A stretch of 64,000 bases of DNA from Synechococcus elongatus PCC 11801 (GTDB taxonomy: Bacteria; Cyanobacteriota; Cyanobacteriia; Synechococcales; Synechococcaceae): positions 2,652,861 through 2,716,860 of the forward strand of contig NZ_CP030139.2 in the NCBI RefSeq assembly GCF_003846445.2, in the 5' to 3' direction. The notes under the pieces are model-generated. The model made no database searches. It had not been told where the DNA came from and saw only the letters and a program-made list of their open reading frames with translations. Position 1 is the first letter of the stretch. The number at the start of each line of letters is the position of its first letter. Positions 29,865 to 37,974 of this stretch are shown here, in pieces. Position numbers and translations under genes: made by a program.

Positions 29865-31589
29865 TCAGCCCGCCGTCAGGGGTGGCTCATCAGCGATCTG
29901 GCTCCGGCGGAACTGTTGAAAGGCCGCGATCGCTGTTGGCAAGGTGGGATAGAAATGCTCACCCCCAATCCGTTCCACCAACCCCACGCGATCGAGTTCC
30001 GCAATCAGCTCTTGCTTGGCGCGGGCAATGGTGAGGGTCACACCCCGCTGTTGCAGCTCCCGCACCAGTTCCAACAGCTTGTCTGCTGCCGTCACATCCA
30101 AATCAATGATCGCTTCGGCATTGAGCAACAACCACTGCACGGGTTGCGGCGCCGTTGCGATCGCGATGAGTACCCGCCGCTTAAAGTCTTCGGCATTGGC
30201 AAAACAGAGCTGGGCGTCATAGCGAAAAATCACCAAGCCAGGGAAAGTTTGGGCCTGGGGCCAATCTTCAATGTCATGCAGCCCCGCCATCCCCGGAATT
30301 TCGCCCAAAATCGCAGCGTGAGGACGCGCCAAACGGGCAAAGAGATCAATGACTGAGAGACTGACGGCAACCCCGACCCCAATCAGCATATTGGTGGTCA
30401 AAACACCAACCGTCGTCACAATCGCCAGCCAAAATTCACTGCGGCGATAGCGATGCAGGCGATAAAACTCTTGCAGATCGATCAGCTTTGTTGCTGCATA
30501 AATCACGATCGCGCCCAGCGCTGCTTGGGGGAATTGCGCCAAGACCGGACGAAACCACCACAACACCAGCAGAACAGTCCCCAAGCTGACGAGAGAAAAC
30601 AGTTGGGTGCGACTCCCCAGCGCATCGCCAATCACTGTGCGACTGGTACTGCCACTGATTGGAAAGCCCTGGAAAAAGCTATTGCCCAAGTTGGCGACGC
30701 CCAAGGCCAACAGCTCTTGATTGGCATCAATCTCATAGCGATGGCGAACGGCAAATGTTCGAGCCGTCAAAATGTTGTCGGAGTAGCCCACCAATGCCAC
30801 CCCGATTGCTGAGGCAGTTAAGGTCGGCCAGTCTTGCCAGCGAAACTCCGGCAGTTGCCAGCGCGGCAAGCCAGCCGGAATCGTGCCAATGACTTTGACA
30901 CCTTGGTTATCTAACTGGAAGCTGGCAACCAGCAGCGTGGCCAACAGCACAGCCAAAAGAGGCCCCGGAGCGGTGGGGAAGCGCCGCTGAATCACGACCA
31001 AAAAAAACAGCACCAATAGCGACACACCGACTGTCGGCCAGTGTAGGTTGGCCAGTCCGGTCACAAACTCTCGGATCTCCCCTAGGGGTGTCTGTGACGT
31101 GATCGGAATCCCACTCGTCTTGGCCAGCTGGCCTGTGATCATCACCAGACCAATGCCCGTCATGTAGCCAATCAGAATCGGCTTCGAGAGTAAATCGGCT
31201 AGAAAGCCCAGTCGCAGACTGTAGGCCACCAGAAAGACGAGGCCCACCAACAAAGCCATCAATGCCGCGATCGCCGGGTAGGCAGCATCGCCCTGAGCCA
31301 CGATCGGTGCGATCGCCACTGCGGTCATGATTGCTGTGGACGATTCTGGCCCCACCGAGAGCTGAGGCGAGGAGCCTAAAAAGGTGTAGAGGAATAGCGG
31401 GAGCAAAATGGCCCAGAGGCCGACGATCGGTGACAGCCCTGCAAGCTCCCCATAGGCCATGCACTGGGGAATCAAATAGGCGGCCACAGTCACACCAGCG
31501 AGTAGATCGCCCCGTAGCCAAGCTGGCTGGTAGTGCAACAGCGATCGCAGACCGGGTAGCCAGCGCAGTCGAGAGCGTCGCAGCAGCAT
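29865..31589 (-). CDS. SulP-family anion transporter with STAS domain
   Basis: A 574-residue transporter with 12-14 predicted helices followed by a cytoplasmic STAS domain. The family opening PAWLRGDLLAGVTVAAYLIP and QCMAYGELAGLSPIVGLWAI, then PQLSVGPESSTAIMTAVAIA, identifies SulP. The STAS domain (about residues 450-560) contains LVIFRYDAQLCFANAEDFKR and LLLNAEAIIDLDVTAADKLL, the usual loop with an Asp-Ser/Thr-like site. SulP members carry sulfate, bicarbonate (BicA) or other anions. The sequence does not tell them apart, and calling it a bicarbonate transporter would be a guess. It is followed by an ABC-F gene and preceded by accC. Confidence 0.9.
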   Translation of the reverse strand: MLLRRSRLRWLPGLRSLLHYQPAWLRGDLLAGVTVAAYLIPQCMAYGELAGLSPIVGLWAILLPLFLYTFLGSSPQLSVGPESSTAIMTAVAIAPIVAQGDAAYPAIAALMALLVGLVFLVAYSLRLGFLADLLSKPILIGYMTGIGLVMITGQLAKTSGIPITSQTPLGEIREFVTGLANLHWPTVGVSLLVLFFLVVIQRRFPTAPGPLLAVLLATLLVASFQLDNQGVKVIGTIPAGLPRWQLPEFRWQDWPTLTASAIGVALVGYSDNILTARTFAVRHRYEIDANQELLALGVANLGNSFFQGFPISGSTSRTVIGDALGSRTQLFSLVSLGTVLLVLWWFRPVLAQFPQAALGAIVIYAATKLIDLQEFYRLHRYRRSEFWLAIVTTVGVLTTNMLIGVGVAVSLSVIDLFARLARPHAAILGEIPGMAGLHDIEDWPQAQTFPGLVIFRYDAQLCFANAEDFKRRVLIAIATAPQPVQWLLLNAEAIIDLDVTAADKLLELVRELQQRGVTLTIARAKQELIAELDRVGLVERIGGEHFYPTLPTAIAAFQQFRRSQIADEPPLTAG

Positions 31590-31632
31590 GGCCTCTCCTC
31601 GGATGAAATGAATATGACGGGCAATCGCAGCG

Positions 31633-32994
31633 CTAGGACTTGAGGATCCGTGGCAGCATCACCTGTTCAACGAAGTTGGTATAGAGTTCCCCGCGTAGAA
31701 ACTCCGGCATCTGCAACATCAACTGGTGGAAGCTTAGAGTGGTCGGCAAACCGGTGATGGCGCATTCCCGCAGAGCGCGCTGCATCCGTGCGATCGCCTC
31801 CTCACGCGTGGACCCCCAAACGATCAGCTTGCCGATCAACGAATCGTAGTAAGGCGGAATTTCGTAGTCCGTGTAGACGTGGGAATCGACTCGTACACCG
31901 GGGCCACCGGGCGGCAAATAGCCGGTGATTCGACCAGGATTCGGTCGGAAGTTGTACTCGGGATCTTCCGCATTGATCCGGCATTCGATCGCATGACCCC
32001 GCAGTTGAATATCCGCTTGCCGGAATCGCAACGCTTCTCCCTGAGCAATCCGAATCTGCTCAGCAATCAAGTCCAGACCCGTCACCATTTCCGTAACTGG
32101 ATGCTCAACTTGGATGCGAGTATTCATCTCCATGAAGTAGAAGTTGCCAGTCGCGTCGACCAGAAACTCCACAGTGCCTGCACCGATATAGCCAATCGCC
32201 TGAGCAACTTTGACGGCAGCATCGCCCATCTTCTGCCGCAGATCTGCCGATAGAGCCGGACTAGGCGCTTCCTCTAGTAATTTTTGGTGGCGGCGCTGAA
32301 TCGAACAGTCACGTTCGCCGAGGTGGACAACGTTCCCATAGGCATCCGCCAGAATTTGAAATTCGACGTGTCGGGGGCGATCGATGAACTTTTCAAGGTA
32401 AAGACCGGGATTACCAAAGGCTGCTTCAGCTTCACCTTGGGCAGCTAGGAACAGCTTTTCCAGATCCGTTGCTTCGCGCACCAAGCGCATGCCACGACCG
32501 CCGCCGCCCGCCGTCGCTTTGATCATGACGGGGTAGCCGATTTCAGCAGCCACTTTGGCGGCTGCCTCTACATCCGTCAGCAGACCATCGCTGCCAGGAA
32601 TGGTCGGCACGCCGACGCGCTGCATTGTTTCCTTCGCCGTGGACTTATCGCCCATCGCCCGAATCGAGTCGGGGCTGGGGCCAATAAAGGTGAGGTGATG
32701 GTCGGCGCAGATTTCTGCAAAGCGAGCATTTTCTGCCAAGAAGCCATAGCCGGGATGAATGGCACTGGCATTACGCGTCAGCGCTGCGGCAATGATGTTG
32801 GGAATATTCAGATAGCTCTTGCTGCTCGCTGCTTCACCAATACAGACCGCCTCATCCGCCAACTGCACATGGAGCGCGTTGCGATCCACAGTGGAATGAA
32901 CGGCGATCGTCCCGATCCCAAGTTCTTCACAAGTGCGGAGAATACGCAGGGCGATTTCGCCGCGATTGGCGATCAGGATCTTGTTGAAACGCAT
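31633..32994 (-). CDS. accC: Acetyl-CoA carboxylase, biotin carboxylase subunit
   Basis: A 453-residue ATP-grasp enzyme that carboxylates the biotin on AccB, the first step of fatty acid synthesis. Seen in order: N-terminal [20 protein letters not shown], glycine-rich ATP loop [20 protein letters not shown] near residue 160, active-site [20 protein letters not shown] and [20 protein letters not shown], then [20 protein letters not shown] and [20 protein letters not shown]. Length and all motifs are normal. AccA, AccB and AccD are not adjacent. It starts about 155 bases upstream (on the opposite strand) of tRNA-Leu. Confidence 0.97.
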   Translation of the reverse strand: MRFNKILIANRGEIALRILRTCEELGIGTIAVHSTVDRNALHVQLADEAVCIGEAASSKSYLNIPNIIAAALTRNASAIHPGYGFLAENARFAEICADHHLTFIGPSPDSIRAMGDKSTAKETMQRVGVPTIPGSDGLLTDVEAAAKVAAEIGYPVMIKATAGGGGRGMRLVREATDLEKLFLAAQGEAEAAFGNPGLYLEKFIDRPRHVEFQILADAYGNVVHLGERDCSIQRRHQKLLEEAPSPALSADLRQKMGDAAVKVAQAIGYIGAGTVEFLVDATGNFYFMEMNTRIQVEHPVTEMVTGLDLIAEQIRIAQGEALRFRQADIQLRGHAIECRINAEDPEYNFRPNPGRITGYLPPGGPGVRVDSHVYTDYEIPPYYDSLIGKLIVWGSTREEAIARMQRALRECAITGLPTTLSFHQLMLQMPEFLRGELYTNFVEQVMLPRILKS

Positions 32995-33149
32995 AGGAGC
33001 AGCGGCAGCCAGGAATTGCTAGCGGCAGCAGAACGGCAGCAACGCCGTTTTGAGCAACCGAATCCTATCATGCAGCCTGTCGGCCCCTCTTGCCGAGTCC
33101 GGCGATCGCTCGTTATAGTACTTAAGCGCTTTTAACCGAGTGCAGCCAC

Positions 33150-33231
33150 GCGGATGTGGTGGAATTGGTAGACACGCACGTTTGAGGGGCGTGTGGCTTA
33201 CGCCATGCGAGTTCAAGTCTCGCCATCCGCA
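33150..33231 (+). tRNA. tRNA-Leu (GAG anticodon)
   Basis: The 82-base gene folds as a class II tRNA. The acceptor GCGGATG pairs with CATCCGC, the D arm contains GGAATTGGTAGAC, and the anticodon stem CACGT/GCGTG holds a loop TTGAGGG with anticodon GAG. A long variable arm (TGGCTTACGCCA) and a T arm with GTTCAAGTC follow. The 3' CCA is not encoded. GAG reads CTC and CTT leucine codons. The gene is transcribed on the plus strand and followed by a hairpin at 33244-33276. Confidence 0.95.
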
Positions 33232-33243
33232 CTCATAAAACCG

Positions 33244-33276
33244 GAAAGCAGGAGAGCAAAACGCTAGCCTGCTTTC
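33244..33276 (+). terminator. Probable terminator of tRNA-Leu
   Basis: GAAAGCAGG (33244-33252) pairs perfectly with CCTGCTTTC (33268-33276) around a 15-base loop, starting 13 bases after the tRNA. The following bases (TTGGTTTGATGG) are only moderately T-rich, so termination may be partial and allow read-through into the downstream gene at 33302. Confidence 0.6.
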
Positions 33277-33307
33277 TTGGTTTGATGGTGGGGCCAAGAG
33301 GATGCGT

Positions 33308-34543
33308 ATGGATATTCTGATTCTGTCCAATGGCCCTGGGGAAGTTGCGACCTGGGTGCGGCCAGTGGTCAAGGCTCTGCGACAACAGTTGGGCAACGAT
33401 CGCGATCGCCTGCGTCTCTCCCTCGTCCTCGCACCTTGCAGCAACGGCACCGGGCAGGAAGCGGCAGCGGCAGCCCGTTATCCCGAACTCGATCGCATTC
33501 AATCGGTTGAGCATTTCTGGCCATTTTTGCTCTGGGGCAAAACTGCGGATAACTGGGATTGGCGATCGCAGGGCTTAGTCATTTTTCTCGGCGGCGATCA
33601 GTTTTTTGCCCTCTGGATTGCCCGCCGCTTGGGCTACCGCTGCTTGATCTACGCGGAATGGGAAGCCCGCTGGACCGGTTGGGCTGATGCCTTTGCAGTG
33701 ATGACGCCGCAAGTAATTGAAAAAGCACCGGAGCAGGATCGCCACAAATTCCAGCTCGTTGGCGACTTGATGGCGGAAGTGTCGGCGCAAGCCCAAGCGG
33801 AGTCGACGCGATCGCGGGTGGGGCTTCTGCCCGGATCCAAGGCGGCTAAATTGCAGATCGGCTTACCCTTCATGCTGGCGGCAGCTGAGGCGATCGCGGC
33901 CCAGCAACCAGAGATGGAGTTCATTCTGCCGCTCGCACCCACGGTACAACCGCAGCAGATTGCCCGCTATGCAGATGCAGATCAAAATCCAGTCATTGCT
34001 ATGTTTCGGGGCAGTTCCGCTCGTTTACAGGAGCAGCCCGAGGGTTGGGTGCTGACGACCGAAAAAGGGCTGACCGTACGGCTGATCACTGAATCTCCGG
34101 CCTATGTAGAGTTGGCCCAGTGCCAGCTCTGTCTGACCACGATCGGTGCCAATACCGCGGAATTGGGTTCGTTAGCGGTGCCAATGTTGGTGCTGCTACC
34201 AACCCAGAAACGTGATGCCATGAAAGCCTGGGATGGCTTGCCGGGCTTGCTGGTCAAGTTGCCGTTGCTAGGCGACGCGATCGCTAGTCTGATCAATACC
34301 TTGGCCTTGCGCAAAGTCGGGCTGCTAGCTTGGCCAAATATTTGGGCAAAGCGGGCGATCGTACCGGAATTGATCGGCGAGTATTACCCCGAGGATATTG
34401 CCGCGATCGCTCTCGACTATCTCCAGCACCCAGAGAAACTAGCAGCGATGCAAGCAGAACTAAGAGCTGTGCGCGGTGAGGCCGGTGCTGCTCAAAAACT
34501 GGCCGCGATCGCCGCTCAATTACTGATTTCTTCAGAAGAATAA
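33308..34543 (+). CDS. Lipid-A-disaccharide synthase-related protein (LpxB-like glycosyltransferase fold)
   Basis: A 411-residue protein. I take ATG 33308 (MDILILSNGPGEVATWVRPV), with AAGAGG six bases before it; ATG 33302 is also possible. The N-terminus SNGPGEVATWVRPVVKAL and the later GLLPGSKAAKLQIGLPFMLA (compare LLPGSR in LpxB), with LCLTTIGANTAELGSLAVPM and LVLLPTQKRDAM, place it in the GT19/LpxB-like fold. Cyanobacterial genomes often carry this divergent version beside a true LpxB. Its donor and acceptor are unknown, and it need not make lipid A. It is probably expressed from its own promoter or by read-through from tRNA-Leu. Confidence 0.8.
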   Translation: MDILILSNGPGEVATWVRPVVKALRQQLGNDRDRLRLSLVLAPCSNGTGQEAAAAARYPELDRIQSVEHFWPFLLWGKTADNWDWRSQGLVIFLGGDQFFALWIARRLGYRCLIYAEWEARWTGWADAFAVMTPQVIEKAPEQDRHKFQLVGDLMAEVSAQAQAESTRSRVGLLPGSKAAKLQIGLPFMLAAAEAIAAQQPEMEFILPLAPTVQPQQIARYADADQNPVIAMFRGSSARLQEQPEGWVLTTEKGLTVRLITESPAYVELAQCQLCLTTIGANTAELGSLAVPMLVLLPTQKRDAMKAWDGLPGLLVKLPLLGDAIASLINTLALRKVGLLAWPNIWAKRAIVPELIGEYYPEDIAAIALDYLQHPEKLAAMQAELRAVRGEAGAAQKLAAIAAQLLISSEE

Positions 34544-34561
34544 ATTTTTATTATTAATTTT

Positions 34562-34588
34562 TTGACCATTCTTACGAATATGGGTCAA
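34562..34588. other. Stem-loop between convergent genes
   Basis: TTGACC (34562-34567) and GGTCAA (34583-34588) form an outer stem, and ATTC/GAAT pair inside it. It lies 18 bases after the LpxB-like stop and 132 bases beyond the stop of the convergent LRAT-like gene. A T-rich run (AATTTTTTG) lies on its left side rather than after it on the plus strand. It could act as a weak bidirectional terminator; the evidence is only the pairing. Confidence 0.35.
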
Positions 34589-34719
34589 GCCAAAAGTTGG
34601 GAAATTTACCCCCCTCCCCATTAATCTATGTCACTTCTTGTTTCTAGGATGAAACTCCAAGCTTCAATAGATAGTTGTCTACTAAAGCTTCAGGAAATAG
34701 TCACTTTTTAGTCAATTAG

Positions 34720-35679
34720 TTATTTGAACCAGCGACCTAGTTGATGACCTGCTTTATCGAATAAGCCTTGAGCAGCTTTTTGAGTAGAATCCCAAGTCTG
34801 ATATGCGAACTCGCCAGTTGCTTCTAAAGCTTCTTGCCCAGTGCCTAACAAACCTTTTATTTGCTGTTTGATCTCCGGTGGCATGGCCTGACGTACAGCC
34901 TGCGCAAGTTGTGATGACTGGTCTCCAATCCACTGACTTGTCTCTGCTACAAAGCTTTGAACAGCTTCCGATGTTGTATTTGCCAAAACCTTCACTTGCT
35001 CCGGCGTGGCGCGATCGACCTTTTCAATAATTTCTTGTCGTTGAGCTTCGTCGAGGTTGTCCCAGACCTTCTTCGTGATGACTCCAACTCCAGCGATCGC
35101 AATCACAGCTCCCCCGGTAGAAACTGCAGCTAAGATTGCGCTGCCCGCTGCCATTCCGCCACCACCCGCTGCTACCGCTCCCCCTCCGAGCCAAGCCATT
35201 GCAGCATTGGTGGCAGCTGCGCCACTCAAGGTACTGATTGCTGTTCCAGTTGAGGCTGCCGCCCCAACGAGAGAGGCGATCGTCACAACAGTTCCAGCAG
35301 AGGCTCCGCCAAGAATCATTGCCCCGCCAACAATCTCGGCAGTCCCAAACTTGACTGCTCCGCTCTGGGTTGAGTAGCTTCGCCCTGTCACCATCAGCGT
35401 TGCCCAGTGTTCACAATTGAACTCTGTCAAGTGATAGCGAGGTGCATTCTCTAAGCTGAGTGAATTGCGAAAAGCCCGAATATTGGCTTTGATTTGGTCA
35501 AATGGAAAGGCTTCACCCTCTAGCGCTACTGCCTCCCAAGCAATTCCCTGAATTGGTTTGACTTCCAAGCTGGAATCATTAGTCCACCCAATTGTTCGAT
35601 CTTCAGCAACGACAACGGCATAATGGGCTGCCACGCTATGACCATGCTTGACGATTTGACCTAATTGAAAGCGAGACAT
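34720..35679 (-). CDS. LRAT-like (NCEHWA) domain fused to a glycine/alanine-rich membrane segment
   Basis: A 319-residue protein. Residues about 1-105 look like the permuted NlpC/P60 fold of the LRAT/H-rev107 group: histidine in AAHYAVVVAEDRTIGWT (H19) and the diagnostic NCEHWA (C89) in YHLTEFNCEHWATLMVTG. This group contains acyltransferases, phospholipases and peptidases using Cys and His. Residues about 115-200 are a long run of Gly, Ala, Ser and Thr with glycine-zipper spacing (GGAMILGGASAGTVVTIASL), able to form several tight helices in a membrane. The last 120 residues are an amphipathic helical tail. It starts three bases after the stop of the DUF4145-like gene, so it is translationally coupled. 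I do not know its function. Low HIP1 content. Confidence 0.75.
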   Translation of the reverse strand: MSRFQLGQIVKHGHSVAAHYAVVVAEDRTIGWTNDSSLEVKPIQGIAWEAVALEGEAFPFDQIKANIRAFRNSLSLENAPRYHLTEFNCEHWATLMVTGRSYSTQSGAVKFGTAEIVGGAMILGGASAGTVVTIASLVGAAASTGTAISTLSGAAATNAAMAWLGGGAVAAGGGGMAAGSAILAAVSTGGAVIAIAGVGVITKKVWDNLDEAQRQEIIEKVDRATPEQVKVLANTTSEAVQSFVAETSQWIGDQSSQLAQAVRQAMPPEIKQQIKGLLGTGQEALEATGEFAYQTWDSTQKAAQGLFDKAGHQLGRWFK

Positions 35680-35682
35680 TAA

Positions 35683-36435
35683 TTACTCCAATAAACTGTC
35701 AAGTTCTGCTTGCATGGCCTGCATCTTGGTTGTAGAGGCTGCTGAGCTTGCCTTAGAAGCTCCGAAGATGTCCCAGGGATTGGTCTTGAGATGTTCTTTC
35801 CCAGTTTCAACACCTGTGCCAAGACCCTCGACTGCGAAATCAATCTGTCGCAGTAGATAAGGTCGCAAACTGGCTGAAAGCGAGGCCTCGAGCTGTTGAA
35901 CTCTGCGATTCAGTTCTTCAAGAGAGGGTTGTGGGTTGTCAGTGCTCCCAGAATTATTCTGAGAAAGTGGTTTAAAGACCGGTTTTACAAATTCTTGAGA
36001 ATGGCAAGCTTGAATGTACCAAGCCCCTAACTCTTGGGCTTTCTGCAAACCTTCTAGAGAGTCATCTGGTGTAAAGCGATCAGGTAGATCGTTGAGTAAA
36101 TGCACCCCTTTTTCATTACAGTGACAGGCTTTGTTTCCAGTCTCACGAAACCACTGCAAAAGACGGTAGATTCTGCCTTCAATGATTTGCTGCGACCGTA
36201 AGTTCTCCAGAAGCTGTGCCTGATTCCAGCGCTTTTTTCGAGGACGTTCAAGATTGTACTGAGTCGCTATGACATTAGCTAAATGTTCAGAAAAGAGGCG
36301 AAGTTGACAGAGGCAAGGATCGGCAGCCGTTAGTTGATGGATCTTTTCAGCTAAGAGGGCGTAGTTATAGAGCGGGTAGTCAAAGGGTTTTAGAAATTCA
36401 AAGTTAACTGACGAGTCCTCAGCAGTTGCTTGCAT
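35683..36435 (-). CDS. DUF4145/HEPN-like protein with shared C-terminal tag
   Basis: A 250-residue protein started at ATG 36435 (MQATAEDSSVNFEFLKPFDY); a TTG at 36459 is an alternative. Residues about 20-145 resemble DUF4145, a HEPN-like helical domain found in type I restriction HsdR subunits and alone: NYALLAEKIHQLTAADPCLC, QLRLFSEHLANVIA and RETGNKACH (the R..GN.A.H signature). A Ser/Asn/Pro-rich linker and a short coiled coil (SLEELNRRVQQLEASL) follow. The last 39 residues (HLK..PWD.FGAS to MQAMQAELDSLLE) are nearly the same as the end of the 390-residue protein encoded upstream. Cys-rich spots (CLC, CHC) are notable. Function unknown; it is coupled to the LRAT-like gene. Confidence 0.7.
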   Translation of the reverse strand: MQATAEDSSVNFEFLKPFDYPLYNYALLAEKIHQLTAADPCLCQLRLFSEHLANVIATQYNLERPRKKRWNQAQLLENLRSQQIIEGRIYRLLQWFRETGNKACHCNEKGVHLLNDLPDRFTPDDSLEGLQKAQELGAWYIQACHSQEFVKPVFKPLSQNNSGSTDNPQPSLEELNRRVQQLEASLSASLRPYLLRQIDFAVEGLGTGVETGKEHLKTNPWDIFGASKASSAASTTKMQAMQAELDSLLE

Positions 36436-36555
36436 CGCAGTTCTCAAGACGCCGATCAATTAGCTGTGATCATAAACGCAAGTTCTGCTTTAGAGCATCC
36501 TTTCTCGCCCCAATCGTGGATTGAGAAACCTCCTGGCGAACTTTTGGGTGTTGGA

Positions 36556-37728
36556 CTACTCCAGCAGGCTATCCAGCTCGCCCTGCATCGCTTGCATTTC
36601 GGCGGAGGACGCCAGGGCGCTGGCAGAAGAAGCTCCGAATAAATCCCATGGCTGAGCTTTTAGGTGCGCTTGACCTGCTTGGACACCGGCCACAGCTCCC
36701 CGACCGGCTGCTGCAATGCCCTCCAGCACGTAGGCTCGAAACTCTGGCGTGACCTCTGCCCAGACAGCTTGCAAAACAGAGGCGCTGAAGAGAAGGGCGC
36801 CCACAGGTGGGAAGAGTAAAACGACGGTGGTGACCATGCCCGCAGTTAAGGCGGATGGCCCCACTTGCGCGATCGCTTGTTCAAGGGTCAAGTGTCCCTG
36901 CAGCATCTGAATCAGGGCCGGCGCAGCTTCGGCCGCGATCGCGAAGCCCAAAACTGCAAAGGCATTGCCTTGGAGAAGCCGTTGCAGCAACTTAATAGCG
37001 GCACCTCGGATAAAACCAGCTTGGAGCGCCTGCAGCACTACTTGCTGAAAGGCTTGTAACTGTTCCTCACTCGGTGCACCTTCTCCCCGAGCGTAGGCTC
37101 CAGCCAACTTAATTCCTTCCAGCATTGTGGCGATCGCAGCATTGATGGCAGCCCCCGAAACGCCGCCAGCGACTGCTTCGCCCCCAATTGCTACTACTTC
37201 AATTAAAGCTGCGGCTTCAAAGGGATGGGCGGCAACCCATTCAGCTGTACCGCGGTCAATTGGCAGACTCCGAATGCCGTCCACCTCAATCACGACTGAT
37301 GCGCCGTCAATACCCTGATTGGCTGCATCGGTGACAACCGCTTGGTCACCATAGCGACCGCTGTTAACCTGACGGGTCACATAGTCAGCGCTACCAACTT
37401 TGGCCTGAATCGATGCGATCATGCGGCCCACAGCATCTGTCACATAGATGTCAGTGCCAGCAGCGGTACCATCCGCAGGCACTTGCCAGGCACGGTTACC
37501 ACTTCCTTGCAGACTGGACTGTAGGTTGTAGCCAATCGCCTGCAGGTGCTCAAAAGCAAAACCAAAAGCCTGGGGATTTTGGCTCACTGCACCGTCTTGG
37601 CGGATAACACCAGCCCCTGGGGTCAACAGCGTTGCAGCGCCATCGATCGCGGCTTGAGCAGCAGCAGAAATATTAGCTGTTACTGCTGGCACCAAACCAT
37701 CAGTCACGTTTTTCAAGAAGTCACGCAC
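36556..37728 (-). CDS. Unknown protein: possible PD-(D/E)xK-like N-domain, hydrophobic middle and shared C-terminal tag
   Basis: A 390-residue protein from ATG 37728. Residues about 50-165 contain AFGFAFEHLQAIGYNL (E60), GTDIYVTDAVGRMIASIQAK (D93, Q108, K110), and a conserved-looking VNSGRYGDQAVVTDA. E...D...QxK on a helix-strand-strand order fits a PD-(D/E)xK nuclease with QxK in place of ExK. Residues about 175-325 are Ala/Gly/Val/Ile-rich with several helices that could insert in a membrane (GMVTTVVLLFPPVGALLFSA). The final 39 residues (PWDLFGASSAS to MQAMQGELDSLLE) match the downstream DUF4145-like protein at 27 positions. No signal peptide. The layout of toxin-like domain plus hydrophobic part plus tag suggests an effector or a translocated protein, but that is inference. 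Confidence 0.65.
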   Translation of the reverse strand: MRDFLKNVTDGLVPAVTANISAAAQAAIDGAATLLTPGAGVIRQDGAVSQNPQAFGFAFEHLQAIGYNLQSSLQGSGNRAWQVPADGTAAGTDIYVTDAVGRMIASIQAKVGSADYVTRQVNSGRYGDQAVVTDAANQGIDGASVVIEVDGIRSLPIDRGTAEWVAAHPFEAAALIEVVAIGGEAVAGGVSGAAINAAIATMLEGIKLAGAYARGEGAPSEEQLQAFQQVVLQALQAGFIRGAAIKLLQRLLQGNAFAVLGFAIAAEAAPALIQMLQGHLTLEQAIAQVGPSALTAGMVTTVVLLFPPVGALLFSASVLQAVWAEVTPEFRAYVLEGIAAAGRGAVAGVQAGQAHLKAQPWDLFGASSASALASSAEMQAMQGELDSLLE

Positions 37729-37809
37729 GACTGAAACCTAGTTTTTAATCAATGGTTATCAGGCTAAATGATAAAGCCACTGACTAGGGCGAGTCTCCAA
37801 GTATGGGTT

Positions 37810-37830
37810 CTTAAGTCCTATCGACTTAAG
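37810..37830. promoter_or_regulatory. Perfect inverted repeat upstream of the tagged-protein operon
   Basis: CTTAAGTC (37810-37817) and GACTTAAG (37823-37830) are exact inverted copies separated by five bases, 82 bases upstream of the ATG of the 390-residue protein. The arms are short and no T run follows, so an operator for a dimeric regulator is more likely than a terminator for relA/spoT (stop at 37975, same strand). Which of the two it serves cannot be decided from the sequence alone. Confidence 0.4.
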
Positions 37831-37974
37831 GTATGAGCTAGAAAAGAACAGGGATTACCTTAAACCTAAGATTGTGAATCAATAGATGGATAGAGTGAGT
37901 CAAAAATAGGTTAGTTAATCGTAGCTACCTATATTGCTGCATATCCCTGGCATGCAACGCCAATTCCTGAACTA

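Noticed and set aside
29865..31589. Calling the SulP transporter BicA (bicarbonate)
   Set aside because: The SulP family also carries sulfate and other anions, and I cannot read selectivity from the sequence.
33150..33231. tRNA-Leu as an attachment site for an integrated element covering 34.7-37.7 kb
   Set aside because: No integrase gene and no repeat of the tRNA 3' end near 34.5-38 kb were seen, and an ordinary gene lies between.
33308..34543. Calling this gene lpxB
   Set aside because: The LpxB-like fold is visible, but the N-terminal and active-site segments are divergent, as in the cyanobacterial LpxB-related group.
35683..37728. The shared C-terminal tag as a carboxysome or encapsulin targeting peptide
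   Set aside because: It does not resemble the encapsulation peptides I know, and no shell genes are in the window; location remains open.
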